Under the pieces are notes generated by a model. That model did no database searches. It was not told the origin of the DNA and saw only the letters and a list, made by a program, of their open reading frames with translations. Below are positions 27,746 to 36,984 of a stretch of DNA of 64,000 bases, one piece after another. Each line of letters starts with the position of its first letter. Position 1 is the first letter of the stretch. A program made the position numbers and the translations under genes. The stretch is from assembly GCA_942492935.1 (NCBI GenBank), contig OW818654.1:124001-188000 (forward strand), in the 5' to 3' direction. Source of the stretch: JANJUO01 sp942492935 (lineage in GTDB: Bacteria; Bacteroidota; Ignavibacteria; Kapaibacteriales; UBA2268).

Positions 27746-28585
27746 TTACTCCAAAATATTGACATATTCTTTAGTTCTCAAATCTGTCGGATTATTAAAT
27801 ATTTGTTCGGGAGTGCCATTTTCGATTATTTTTCCTTTCTCCATAAACATAACATAATGCGAATAATTTTTTGCTATTTGCAAAGAATGAGTTACAACAA
27901 GTTGTGTCATACCTTCGCTACTCAAATCTTTAATTATTGCAATAACTTCAAGAACAAGTTTTGGGTCAAGTGCGGAGGTCGGTTCGTCATAAAGCATTAT
28001 AGCTGGATTAATTGCTAAAGCCCTTGCTACAGCAGTTCTCTGTTGTTGCCCAGCGGATAATTGATATGGCATTCTATCTATGTATTTGGCTAATCCAACT
28101 TTTTTTAGGATTTCAATTGCAATTACTTCGGCTTCTTGAGTTGAAATTAACTTTACTTTTTCGAGTGCAATTGTTACATTTTTTAAAACATTCAGATGAG
28201 GGAAAAGATTTAAATCTTGAAACATAAACCCAATTTTCTTCCTTAATCCGAAAATATTTTTTTTCATTTCAGGTTCAAAATAATCAGCAAGGTCCTTTTT
28301 TTGAAAATCTTTGATTGAATTAGTAAGGAAAAATTTTTTATCTTTAATCAACTCTCTATCGAATGAAATACTAACATCATCACAAACTAATTTACCCTCA
28401 TCAGGTATTTCAAGACAATTTAAACATCTTATAAGGGTTGTCTTGCCACATCCAGAGCGACCAATTACAGTAACAAATTCACCTTTATTTACAGAAAAAT
28501 TGATGTTATCCAATACTTTATTTTGATTGAACGACTTTGTTAAATTTGTAACTATCAATACTTTATCTTTAATCGAATTATTCAT
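27746..28585 (-). CDS. Amino-acid ABC transporter ATPase subunit
   Basis: The ATG at 28585 gives 279 residues. Walker A GRSGCGKT is at 42-49, Q-loop Gln123 in GFMFQDLNLFPHL, signature LSAGQQQR from 176, Walker B MLYDEP at 197-202 and the H-loop His in VVTHS. It belongs to the polar amino acid (GlnQ/HisP) group. Unlike usual members (about 240 residues) it has an extra block of about 35-40 charged residues (about 76-112) between Walker A and the Q-loop, with no obvious domain. It lies directly upstream of the fused binding-permease gene (stop and next start 3 nt apart), so the pair forms a complete importer. Confidence 0.93.
   Translation of the reverse strand: MNNSIKDKVLIVTNLTKSFNQNKVLDNINFSVNKGEFVTVIGRSGCGKTTLIRCLNCLEIPDEGKLVCDDVSISFDRELIKDKKFFLTNSIKDFQKKDLADYFEPEMKKNIFGLRKKIGFMFQDLNLFPHLNVLKNVTIALEKVKLISTQEAEVIAIEILKKVGLAKYIDRMPYQLSAGQQQRTAVARALAINPAIMLYDEPTSALDPKLVLEVIAIIKDLSSEGMTQLVVTHSLQIAKNYSHYVMFMEKGKIIENGTPEQIFNNPTDLRTKEYVNILE
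27749..27752 (-). promoter_or_regulatory. Ribosome binding site inside the preceding stop context (coupling)
   Basis: On the minus strand the sequence reads TTGGAGTAAATTATG: GGAG is the ribosome site, TAA ends the ATPase gene and ATG starts the permease fusion. This tight layout suggests translational coupling. The same 15 bases occur as the leader of the CDGSH gene (24872-24886). Confidence 0.6.
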
Positions 28586-28752
28586 TTTCGTTTTGAATTT
28601 TCTCAAAAAATTAATTTACAAATAATTGTGTTAATAATAAATTTATTTTTTACAAAAGTTGATAATTAACAGTCTGTTAATAATAAATGAAGTGCAATTA
28701 TTCAGTGCCTACTGACCCACTTAGATTCAAAAGTAAGCAACTTTAAGCAGAA

Positions 28753-28789
28753 AGAGTTCGGTGTGTGTATCTAACACTTACCGAACTCT
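28753..28789 (-). terminator. Hairpin terminator after the protease gene
   Basis: AGAGTTCGGT and ACCGAACTCT form a 10-bp stem. On the minus strand it is followed by TTTCTGCTT. It lies 25 nt past the stop codon of the T9SS protease gene. Confidence 0.65.
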
Positions 28790-28813
28790 TAATATTATTT
28801 TATGATTGTTTAC

Positions 28814-31276
28814 TTACTTATTAATCACTAATTGCTTAACTGCAAATTTACCTTGATTATTTAATTTAACATTATAAATACCGTTTGAAATCATTTTTGC
28901 ATTTACTTCTATTATATTTCTACCATAATTCATTGATGGCACTATCTTGTAAACTAAATTACCAAGCACATCATAAATTTCAATGTCAATATTGCCTGAA
29001 GTATTTGAATAATATTCAATTTGGAATCTTTCGTTTGCAGGGTTTGGATAGATGTTGAGATTTTTCATCATAATATCATCAATAACACTACTTTCAACTA
29101 TACAAAAGTCGAATTTCTTTACACCAACACATTCATTTCCGGGAATTGTAACTAATGTATTCCCCTTATTATCCAAAACTTTTGCACCAATACTTGAAGG
29201 AATTCCTTCGCCATACATATCTTCAACTAAAACTGAATAACAACCTATTGGCAAGCATAAATCTTCAGAATACTTTCCTGAAGTATTGTATGCGTTTCCT
29301 GATAAAACAACTTGATTGTTTTCATTATAAATTGTCCATTGAAATCTTCCCCATTCATCATAAGCATATACTTCAAATTTACCCACTTTTGGAGCTATTT
29401 TTATGTATGAAATAATAGAATCTTTGTTATTTGAAAGATTTGCTTCATCTTTTTGAGATTGAATATTTACAACTTCAAATTTAAATGTATTTATCTCATT
29501 GTCTTTAAATTTGATATTATCAATAGAGTAAAATGTTGTTTGTCCAGAAGTAATGTATTCATCAATTATAATACTACCTTCAACTCCATTTTTTTCATAC
29601 AATGCATCAATTCTCTCTATTGGTAATGAACCTTCATTTTGAATAACAAAATTCACACCATTTGGATAGTCCAAATTGCAAACTGAAAGAGTGTCAGGTA
29701 ATTTTGCATCAGCATAGATATTAATATCTGCAATTGGAACAAAAGGAACAGTGATAACCACAAAGTCATAACCTTGATAATTTTCTCTTTTGCTAAGAGT
29801 ATAAATTTCATCACTACTTGATATTGTCAAATAATAATCAATATTTCCATCACCTGCAATAATTTGCGCAATGTATATACCATTTTTTAAACAAAAAGAA
29901 TAATTTAAAGTTTTTCCAATATCCTCAGCTCCATAACTTACTTGTTGGACTACTTCTTGTGTTAATGCGTTATATATAGCCCAATATGTATATTGCCCAG
30001 CTCCATTAACTTTAACTTCAAGATTTACAATTGTTGCTTCAACAATCTGGAAATTGAAGTTTAATGATGAAGGAGTGGCACCGATAACAGTAACACCATT
30101 TGGCTTATCCAAAGAAACAAACAAACTATATTTACCTAATTCAGTAATAGCAGTATCAATAAAACTGACCAATCTTGATGAACCGCTTGCTAATGGTTCT
30201 TCGAAAGTATAAGTAATTGTCTTATCATATATTACAATATTCTGACTATCTTTAATAATAGTATGAATATCAAATTTTGATAATGGATTTTTGCCGAAAT
30301 TTCTAATCAATAATTTTCCGAAATCCATATTGCCATCACAAATCGAAACTAAAGTATCCCCATCATATTTTATTAATTGAACATAATCATCAAGAGATGG
30401 TTTTATGTTCATTTCAGTATTGTTCATAATATAATTTTCATAAAAAGACACTCTCGTATAAACAGAAGGCATTTTTGGGTCGCCACAAATCAAGCCCCAC
30501 GAAGTAATACCAGCAATTGCCCATTCATTATTAGCATTTTTTACAACAAATGGACCGCCACTATCACCATGACAACCACTTATACCACCTTCAACTTTTC
30601 CCATAGCAATCATAGTTTCATTCACTTCCCAACCTTCAAGTTCGCTATACATAGGACTTTCTTTAAACCAAGCGTTTGCAGTATCATTTGGAATAATAGG
30701 AATAGTAACAGCTTGCAGTGTATCAGGTTGATTACCTTGATAAGTTAATGTTCCCCAACCTGAAATAATACCACTTACCCCTGAATTAGTATAACCATTT
30801 TCTTCATCATTTTTGGTAATTATTGGTACTGCTTTTGCTTTGGCGGTTGATAAATCTAAAGGATTTTGGAGTCGAATTAAGGCAATATCATTATTGATTG
30901 GTTCTTCATTATATTGGTCGTGAACAATAATTTCAGCTACTTCCATAATTTGTCCTTGTGTAGCTGCGCCGGTTAATGTAGTTGATGATGCAACTACTCT
31001 TATATCCTCAGCTTTAGTTCTAAATACACAATGGGCAGCAGTTAAAATCCAATATTCATCAATAATAGTTCCACCGCAAAACTGAGTGCTTATCTTGCCT
31101 GATTGCTCATCAAATCTGAATAGGGCAATTTGCCAAGGTGCATCTTCTATTTTAATATTTTTTCCACCGACTATTTGCAATTTATCGTCAACTTTTGTTT
31201 GTGAAAATGCAATGAAATTAAACGATAACGCAACAATTAAAGATAGGAAAAATACTCTGTATTTATTAATATACAT
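28814..31276 (-). CDS. Secreted S1 (chymotrypsin-fold) serine protease with T9SS sorting domain
   Basis: 820 residues with a signal peptide (1-25). The protease domain starts at IVGG (residues 35-38) and has the full triad His82 (LTAAHC), Asp130 (NNDIALIRL) and Ser239 (GDSGGP). The specificity-pocket residue equivalent to chymotrypsin 189, six before the nucleophile, is Ser233, so a chymotrypsin-like rather than trypsin-like preference is expected. Beta-rich regions follow (about 285-730), then a T9SS type A sorting domain from about 740 (NLNIYPNPANERFQIEYY... ending in VKQLVINK). It is exported through the outer membrane and either shed or anchored. Confidence 0.93.
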   Translation of the reverse strand: MYINKYRVFFLSLIVALSFNFIAFSQTKVDDKLQIVGGKNIKIEDAPWQIALFRFDEQSGKISTQFCGGTIIDEYWILTAAHCVFRTKAEDIRVVASSTTLTGAATQGQIMEVAEIIVHDQYNEEPINNDIALIRLQNPLDLSTAKAKAVPIITKNDEENGYTNSGVSGIISGWGTLTYQGNQPDTLQAVTIPIIPNDTANAWFKESPMYSELEGWEVNETMIAMGKVEGGISGCHGDSGGPFVVKNANNEWAIAGITSWGLICGDPKMPSVYTRVSFYENYIMNNTEMNIKPSLDDYVQLIKYDGDTLVSICDGNMDFGKLLIRNFGKNPLSKFDIHTIIKDSQNIVIYDKTITYTFEEPLASGSSRLVSFIDTAITELGKYSLFVSLDKPNGVTVIGATPSSLNFNFQIVEATIVNLEVKVNGAGQYTYWAIYNALTQEVVQQVSYGAEDIGKTLNYSFCLKNGIYIAQIIAGDGNIDYYLTISSSDEIYTLSKRENYQGYDFVVITVPFVPIADINIYADAKLPDTLSVCNLDYPNGVNFVIQNEGSLPIERIDALYEKNGVEGSIIIDEYITSGQTTFYSIDNIKFKDNEINTFKFEVVNIQSQKDEANLSNNKDSIISYIKIAPKVGKFEVYAYDEWGRFQWTIYNENNQVVLSGNAYNTSGKYSEDLCLPIGCYSVLVEDMYGEGIPSSIGAKVLDNKGNTLVTIPGNECVGVKKFDFCIVESSVIDDIMMKNLNIYPNPANERFQIEYYSNTSGNIDIEIYDVLGNLVYKIVPSMNYGRNIIEVNAKMISNGIYNVKLNNQGKFAVKQLVINK

Positions 31277-31354
31277 TATAAAAACTCAAAAATAGTGAAT
31301 AAAATTTTTTCAAAACTATATATACACAAAAAATCAGGAAAAGTTTCAAAATAT

Positions 31355-34105
31355 TTAAATATTTGGATATTTTGGCAACTTAACTGTGAAAGTGGCTCCT
31401 TCGGATTCTTCGCTTGTAACAAAAATATCACCACCTAACATATTCACATGGCTTTTTACAATAGCAAGACCTAAGCCAGTACCAGAAACAGCACCTACAT
31501 TTTTACTTCTGTAAAATGGTTGGAACAAGTTTTTCTTGTCATCTTCAGGAATACCAATTCCTTTATCTACAACTTTAAAAACAATATTCTCACCTTCATC
31601 AGCAATATCAAGCCAAATTGAAGTGCCATCTTCGGAATATTTACTCGCATTATTTAGTAAATTGATTAAAATATATCTAAGCATATTCTCATCAGAATTC
31701 ATTTTCATTTTTGAAGATGAAGTTGTCAATTCATAATTGTGTTTTGTTTTGTTGATGAATTTTATTTCTTCAAGTAATTGTTTTGCAATGTGAACAATTT
31801 CAATATTTGTAATAAGCACATTAGATTGATCGGTTTTATTTCCCCCAATCAACAAAACATCATCAAGTAATTTGGTCATAGATTTAACCGAATCTTGTAT
31901 TTTTAGTATATTTTGCTTGAAATCTTCTGTCATTCTCTTTTCATAAAGAATGTCCAAAATATAAGTAGAAGACAAAATTACTGTTAATGGTGAACGATAT
32001 TCGTGTGAAACCATTGAAACAAATCTTGTTTTAAGTTCATTAAGCTCTTTTTCTTTTTCGTAAGCTTTTTGAATTTCTTCTTTCATTCGATACAATTCAT
32101 CTTGGGTTCTTTTACGTTCATCATTTTCGTATTTAAGCTCTTCAAGGGTTGATTCTAATTGTGCAGTTCTTTCAATTACTCTTTCTTCAAGTTGATAATT
32201 TAATTGTTTGATTTCTTCTTCACGTTCAATTCTTGATGTCAAATCGGTAAGAGTACCTACGATACGAGTTGCTTGTCCATCTAAATTTTTATGTACAACT
32301 TTGCCTCTGCTCAATACCCAGAGCCAATTCCCAGATTTATCTTTCATTCTATATTCATAAGAAATACTACCAAGATTCTCTAATTTGACATATTGGATAG
32401 GGTCATTAACAAAGTGTAAATCATCTTTATGAATAGAATCAATCCAAAACTGATAATTTGCATTTACTTCGCTTTCATTATAGCCAAGCATTACTTTAAT
32501 TCTATTTGAGAAAACAATTTGATTTTCAATAGGATTCCAATCCCAAATTGCATCATTTGATGCCTCAAGAGCTATTTTCAATAATTCTTCACTTTGTTTG
32601 ATAATCATCTCTGATTTCTTTCTTTCGGTAATATCGCGAATTATAGTTTGTACATAAAAACCGTCTTCTAATTCCATTCGACTTAATGTAATATCGCAAT
32701 AAAAATCTTCATCATTTGCTCTTTTGTGTATCCATTCAAAGTGTTGAGTTTCTCCTTTAAGTGCATTATTGATTTTTTCTAATGCAAGCGTATATGAGTC
32801 TTGTCCATTAATTTGCTTTTCGGGTGACAAATAATGAGGTGGAACACCTGTTACAAATTCCTTTGGATAACCAAACATTTCAGCCGCTTTGTCGTTACAT
32901 TCTATAAAAAAGCCATCTTTGATAAGTAAAATCCCGTCTTTAGCAACAGAGAATAATGTTCTATACAAAGTTTCACTTTTCAGTAATGCTTTTTGATTTT
33001 CTGCTTCATTCGTAACATCTGTTATTACGCCAACTACTTTTGAAGGCATATTGTTAATATCTTTGATAAGTTCTGCTTTAGAATGTACCCAAATAAGTTC
33101 GCCTGTTTTAAAATTTTTGATTCTAAATCTTAAATCATAATCACTTAACCCTGCGAGCAGATTTTTCATTGAAATCTCATTCAATTCAGTATCTTCCCAA
33201 TAAACTGATGAATGAATAATTTCCCAATCTATATATTCTGTTGTAATTTCATCTATGCCATAAATTTCCAACGCTTCTTTGGAACCCCAGATTTTTTTAG
33301 TCAGAAGGTCCAATTCCCAAAAACCAATTTTTGTTGCGGCTGTTACTCTCTTTAATCTTGACTGGCTATTTTTTAATTGAAATTCGATTTTTTCTTTATT
33401 AGCTATTTCGTTACGAAGCCGTACATTAGTTTCAAGTAGTCTTGCATGGTCGTATTCAATTCTTTTTTGTGTTTCATCTAAGCTAATAGTGGAATATTTC
33501 AAACCTTGTATCAAACCTGCTAAAGAAACAGTTATCATTACATTTAAAAATATAAAGTTTAATATGTGTACCGAAAGCAATTCTACCGACAAAGGAATAA
33601 AGAATACAAGCCATTGTTCTGGCTCAAGGTTAAACACAAAACTAACTAATACAATCAATAATAAATTTAATATTAGAGTAATTATTGCTTTCTTAAAATC
33701 AAAAAATATCAATGATAGAATCGGAACAGAAAATAACCAGAGTAGTGCAGGTGCAAATGGTCCACTATAATACAATAGAACGAATCCAATTGCAATAAAG
33801 AATAAAATTAAAGCTAATGCTTTGTATATATATTTAATCCGAACAAATAAATTCAATATTATCCACAAATATCCAGCACTATCTAAAATTGCAAGGAACC
33901 ACATATCAGCATCTAAAGATAGTTTTACACTTACTATTACAGTTGGCAAACCAAAAATTGCTGCAATTACATACAGTATATTGAGCAAACTTGCTTTCCA
34001 CACATATAAAATATCTTCTTCGTCTTTATTTGGAATAACAAAAAAACGTTTTAGAAATCTAAGTTGCTCAGGAAATGCTTTATCTATATTATTATAATCT
34101 AACAC
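31355..34105 (-). CDS. Membrane sensor histidine kinase with three PAS domains
   Basis: 916 residues starting with GTG (no ATG for about 70 residues). The N-terminal part has six or so membrane helices (about 40-215) and a coiled coil, followed by three PAS domains (about 250-370, 375-500, 505-630), another coiled coil (about 635-690), HisKA with the phospho-acceptor His701 in SHEYRSPL, and a HATPase domain (N-box NLLNNASKY near 818; DKGIGIP near 847; GTGLGL near 875). No receiver domain and no response regulator is adjacent. It starts 33 nt after hydF ends on the same strand, so the two may share a transcript. Confidence 0.92.
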   Translation of the reverse strand: MLDYNNIDKAFPEQLRFLKRFFVIPNKDEEDILYVWKASLLNILYVIAAIFGLPTVIVSVKLSLDADMWFLAILDSAGYLWIILNLFVRIKYIYKALALILFFIAIGFVLLYYSGPFAPALLWLFSVPILSLIFFDFKKAIITLILNLLLIVLVSFVFNLEPEQWLVFFIPLSVELLSVHILNFIFLNVMITVSLAGLIQGLKYSTISLDETQKRIEYDHARLLETNVRLRNEIANKEKIEFQLKNSQSRLKRVTAATKIGFWELDLLTKKIWGSKEALEIYGIDEITTEYIDWEIIHSSVYWEDTELNEISMKNLLAGLSDYDLRFRIKNFKTGELIWVHSKAELIKDINNMPSKVVGVITDVTNEAENQKALLKSETLYRTLFSVAKDGILLIKDGFFIECNDKAAEMFGYPKEFVTGVPPHYLSPEKQINGQDSYTLALEKINNALKGETQHFEWIHKRANDEDFYCDITLSRMELEDGFYVQTIIRDITERKKSEMIIKQSEELLKIALEASNDAIWDWNPIENQIVFSNRIKVMLGYNESEVNANYQFWIDSIHKDDLHFVNDPIQYVKLENLGSISYEYRMKDKSGNWLWVLSRGKVVHKNLDGQATRIVGTLTDLTSRIEREEEIKQLNYQLEERVIERTAQLESTLEELKYENDERKRTQDELYRMKEEIQKAYEKEKELNELKTRFVSMVSHEYRSPLTVILSSTYILDILYEKRMTEDFKQNILKIQDSVKSMTKLLDDVLLIGGNKTDQSNVLITNIEIVHIAKQLLEEIKFINKTKHNYELTTSSSKMKMNSDENMLRYILINLLNNASKYSEDGTSIWLDIADEGENIVFKVVDKGIGIPEDDKKNLFQPFYRSKNVGAVSGTGLGLAIVKSHVNMLGGDIFVTSEESEGATFTVKLPKYPNI

Positions 34106-34138
34106 AAATTATTCCATATTTTTAATAATGTAAAAATT

Positions 34139-35383
34139 CTAATTCTTTATTAAATTCTGATATAATTTCAAAGTTTCTGGAAATGGACTTAATACTCTTT
34201 CCAGTACATTATGAATCATAGAAATTGCAATGCCATAATTTGTAATTGGTACTTCTGCAAATTTCGCTTTTTCAATTCTGATTAGCTTTTCATTCCTTGT
34301 AAGCATACAAGCACCACAATGAATAATTAACTTATAATCCTGTAAATTATCCGGGTAATCTCTACCATTTGCAACTGTGATTTGAGGTAATTCACCAAGA
34401 AAACTTTCTAACCATTTTGGTATTTTAACTCTGCCAATATCATCTTCCATTGGGTGATGAGAGCAAGCTTCGGCAATTAGAATTTTATCTTCTTTTTTTA
34501 AATTTGCAAGTACAGCGACCCCTTTAACTTCTTCATCTAAATCGCCCTTAAATCGAGAAAATAGAATAGAAAATGTAGTACAAGGAATATCTTCAGGAGT
34601 TTCTGCCACCATTTTGAATACTACTTGAGAATCGCATACAACAAGGTCTGGTTTACGGTTCAACAATTTCAGTGTTTCGCTGTATTCAGATTCTTTTACA
34701 ACAATTGCAATCGAGTTATTATCAAGAATATCTCTGATTGCCTGCACTTGGGGTAATATAATTCTACCTTTAGGAGCTTCCATATCTATTGGAACTATTA
34801 GTATGCAAAGACCTCCATCTGGAACTAAATCTCTTAATAATGGTTTATTATCAAGAGCATCTTTGGGTAGTATTTTGAGTAATTCATTTTTGAATTTTGT
34901 AATATATTCATTTCTATTTTGCAAATCAGAGGCAGATATTTTAATAAGATTCTTAGATTTTTTGCTTAGTAATTTCTTAAATTCGTCAGAAATGTCAGCC
35001 GTATCAATCTTATTAATTGCTAAAATTAATGGTATTTTTGATTCCTTTATCCGAGAATAAATTTCTTCTTCAAAGTCGGTCCATTCGTTTGGCTCTACAA
35101 TCAAAACAGCAATATCAGCCCTATCAAATATCTTTTTTGAACGATTAATTCTATGGTCAGATAATTGTGAAATATCACCAAAACCAGCTGTATCGAGCAA
35201 TGTTACTGGACCAATTGGTAATAATTCAATTGATTTTTCAACGACATCGGTTGTTGTACCGGGAATTTCTGAAATTATAGATACCTCTTGATTGGCTATC
35301 ATATTGAGAAAACTGGATTTGCCTACATTAGTTCTGCCAAAAATTCCAATTTGTAAACGCATTGATTTTGGTGCTGTTGTCAT
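34139..35383 (-). CDS. hydF: [FeFe]-hydrogenase maturation GTPase HydF
   Basis: HydF is the scaffold that assembles the 2Fe subcluster of [FeFe]-hydrogenase before transfer to HydA. The 414-residue protein has an N-terminal Era-like GTPase domain: G1 GRTNVGKS at 16-23, G3 DTAGFGD, and G4 NKID. A dimerisation domain follows. The C-terminal cluster-binding domain carries the family signature C-x-H-(x46-53)-H-C-x-x-C, seen here as C307-S-H309 and H355-C356-x-x-C359. No hydE, hydG or hydA lies in this window, although these are often linked. The PAS kinase gene follows. Confidence 0.94.
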   Translation of the reverse strand: MTTAPKSMRLQIGIFGRTNVGKSSFLNMIANQEVSIISEIPGTTTDVVEKSIELLPIGPVTLLDTAGFGDISQLSDHRINRSKKIFDRADIAVLIVEPNEWTDFEEEIYSRIKESKIPLILAINKIDTADISDEFKKLLSKKSKNLIKISASDLQNRNEYITKFKNELLKILPKDALDNKPLLRDLVPDGGLCILIVPIDMEAPKGRIILPQVQAIRDILDNNSIAIVVKESEYSETLKLLNRKPDLVVCDSQVVFKMVAETPEDIPCTTFSILFSRFKGDLDEEVKGVAVLANLKKEDKILIAEACSHHPMEDDIGRVKIPKWLESFLGELPQITVANGRDYPDNLQDYKLIIHCGACMLTRNEKLIRIEKAKFAEVPITNYGIAISMIHNVLERVLSPFPETLKLYQNLIKN

Positions 35384-35690
35384 AATAATTATATTTTTAA
35401 TTTAATATCCTACAAAAAGCAAAATTATATAAAAAAAATTAATTTTTAATGAAAAATTTGCTATTATTTAAACTAAATTGATAGAATGTACTTCCAGCCT
35501 ATAAATGATAACTAATCATTTGAAAGTTTTAAAATAATATAATATGAAATATCATTTCAATATTACTTGAGCAACAGACTGTTAGCTACTTAGAAGTTAC
35601 AAAAAATTTAATTTTTTCATTTATTACAAAAAAGTCCTGCATTTTAAAATGTAGGACTTTTAAGTTTAAATACATTATGAAGTATCAGCT
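35384..35690. other. Non-coding gap between hydF and prfA
   Basis: A 307-bp AT-rich gap that should hold the hydF promoter; I could not choose between several weak candidates. The only clear structure is the hairpin at 35630-35661, given separately. Confidence 0.4.
35630..35661 (-). terminator. prfA terminator, identical in core to the family 2 hairpin
   Basis: Arms AAAAGTCCTGCATTTT and AAAATGTAGGACTTTT pair over 16 bp with one mismatch. On the minus strand, the direction of prfA, it is followed by TTTTTTG, so it fits an intrinsic terminator 30 nt past the stop. The core GTCCTRCATTTTAAAATG matches the repeat hairpin at 13084-13116. Confidence 0.7.
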
Positions 35691-36770
35691 TTAATTTACG
35701 CTTTGATTTAATAACTCTGATTGCTCGGCGATTTGTAAATTTTCAATTACGGTAAGAATATTGCCAGTCATTACGTCTTGAAGCGAGTAGTTTTTACCGT
35801 CCCCTTCAAGACGATGGTCAGTTACTCTGTTTTGAGGATAATTATATGTCCTGATTTTCTCAGAACGGTCACCGGTTTTAACCATAGATTTACGAGTAGA
35901 TGCCATTTCGTCATTCTGCTTTTTCAATTCCATTTCATAAAGCCGCGAACGTAATACTTTCATTGCTTTCTCACGATTTTTAAGTTGGGAACGTTCTTCT
36001 TGACATTGAACAACGATACCAGATGGAATATGTACCATTCTAACTGCTGTTTCAACTTTATTCACGTTCTGTCCACCTTTACCACCAGCTCTGTATATAT
36101 CAATTCTTAATTCCTCTTCTTTGATATCTATATCAATATCTTCTGCTTCTGGAAGAATAGCAACAGTAGCGGCTGATGTATGCACACGACCTTGGGCTTC
36201 AGTTTCCGGTACTCTTTGTACACGATGGACACCACTTTCAAATTTCATAGTACCATAAACATCTTCACCAGCAATAGTGAAAATTATTTCCTTAAAACCA
36301 CCCTTTTCGCTTTCATTGAAATCAATAATTTCAATTGTGAATTTTTTCCTTTCAGCAAAATGTTGATACATTCTAAACAAATCACCAACAAAAATAGCGG
36401 CTTCATCACCACCAGTACCTGCACGAATTTCAACAACGCAATTCTTCAAGTCGTTAGGGTCTTTGGGAATTAATAATACACGAAGTTCACTTTCTAACTT
36501 TTCCATTTCGGCAACCAAAATGTCATTTTCTTCATACGCCATTACTTTTAGTTCTGGGTCAAGATCTTTTGTATTGATTAATTCTTTATTGGATTCTAAA
36601 TCATCACAAATTTTGATATATTTAGCACCAACCTCGCCAATTTTTTTTAATTGCTTGTATTCTCTTGAAATTTCTTTATATTTTTTTACATCATTCATAA
36701 TATCAGGAGATTGAAGTTTTTCTCCGACACTTGAAAATTTTTCCAAAAGCGTTTTTATTTTATCGTACAT
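35691..36770 (-). CDS. prfA: Peptide chain release factor 1
   Basis: Recognises UAA and UAG stop codons and triggers peptide release. 359 residues as usual. The codon-reading tripeptide is P-E-T (188-190), a P-x-T form typical of RF1 rather than the SPF of RF2. The GGQ catalytic motif is at 232-234 in AGGKGGQNVNKVETAVR, with the conserved glutamine available for PrmC methylation. No prmC gene is adjacent. A good hairpin terminator follows. Confidence 0.97.
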   Translation of the reverse strand: MYDKIKTLLEKFSSVGEKLQSPDIMNDVKKYKEISREYKQLKKIGEVGAKYIKICDDLESNKELINTKDLDPELKVMAYEENDILVAEMEKLESELRVLLIPKDPNDLKNCVVEIRAGTGGDEAAIFVGDLFRMYQHFAERKKFTIEIIDFNESEKGGFKEIIFTIAGEDVYGTMKFESGVHRVQRVPETEAQGRVHTSAATVAILPEAEDIDIDIKEEELRIDIYRAGGKGGQNVNKVETAVRMVHIPSGIVVQCQEERSQLKNREKAMKVLRSRLYEMELKKQNDEMASTRKSMVKTGDRSEKIRTYNYPQNRVTDHRLEGDGKNYSLQDVMTGNILTVIENLQIAEQSELLNQSVN

Positions 36771-36930
36771 TTTTTACCAAAGAATTTGCAAAATTACAGA
36801 ATACAAAAATAAGGAATAAAAATGTAATGAAATAACAAATTAACAATAATGTTTCTTCAAAATTACAGACGGAATAAATGATTTAGAATTAGTAATTAAT
36901 AACAAAAAATATGGAATAATTTTTACACAA
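36771..36930. other. Short AT-rich gap upstream of prfA
   Basis: Expected to contain the prfA promoter. No repeat or reading frame seen. Confidence 0.3.
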
Positions 36931-36965
36931 TAAAAAAAAGGATGCACTTTTTTTAAAATGCATCC
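36931..36965 (-). terminator. Rho-independent terminator of the two-gene secreted-protein operon
   Basis: GGATGCA and TGCATCC arms; on the minus strand the hairpin is followed by a run of eight T. It lies 20 nt past the stop of the 220-residue protein gene. This is the cleanest intrinsic terminator in the window. Confidence 0.8.
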
Positions 36966-36984
36966 ATGATTCCAAATAATTTGA

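Noticed and set aside
30377..30748. 123-codon frame antisense to the S1 protease gene
   Set aside because: It covers the catalytic domain of a well-supported gene and its product is Asn, Thr and His rich without a known fold.
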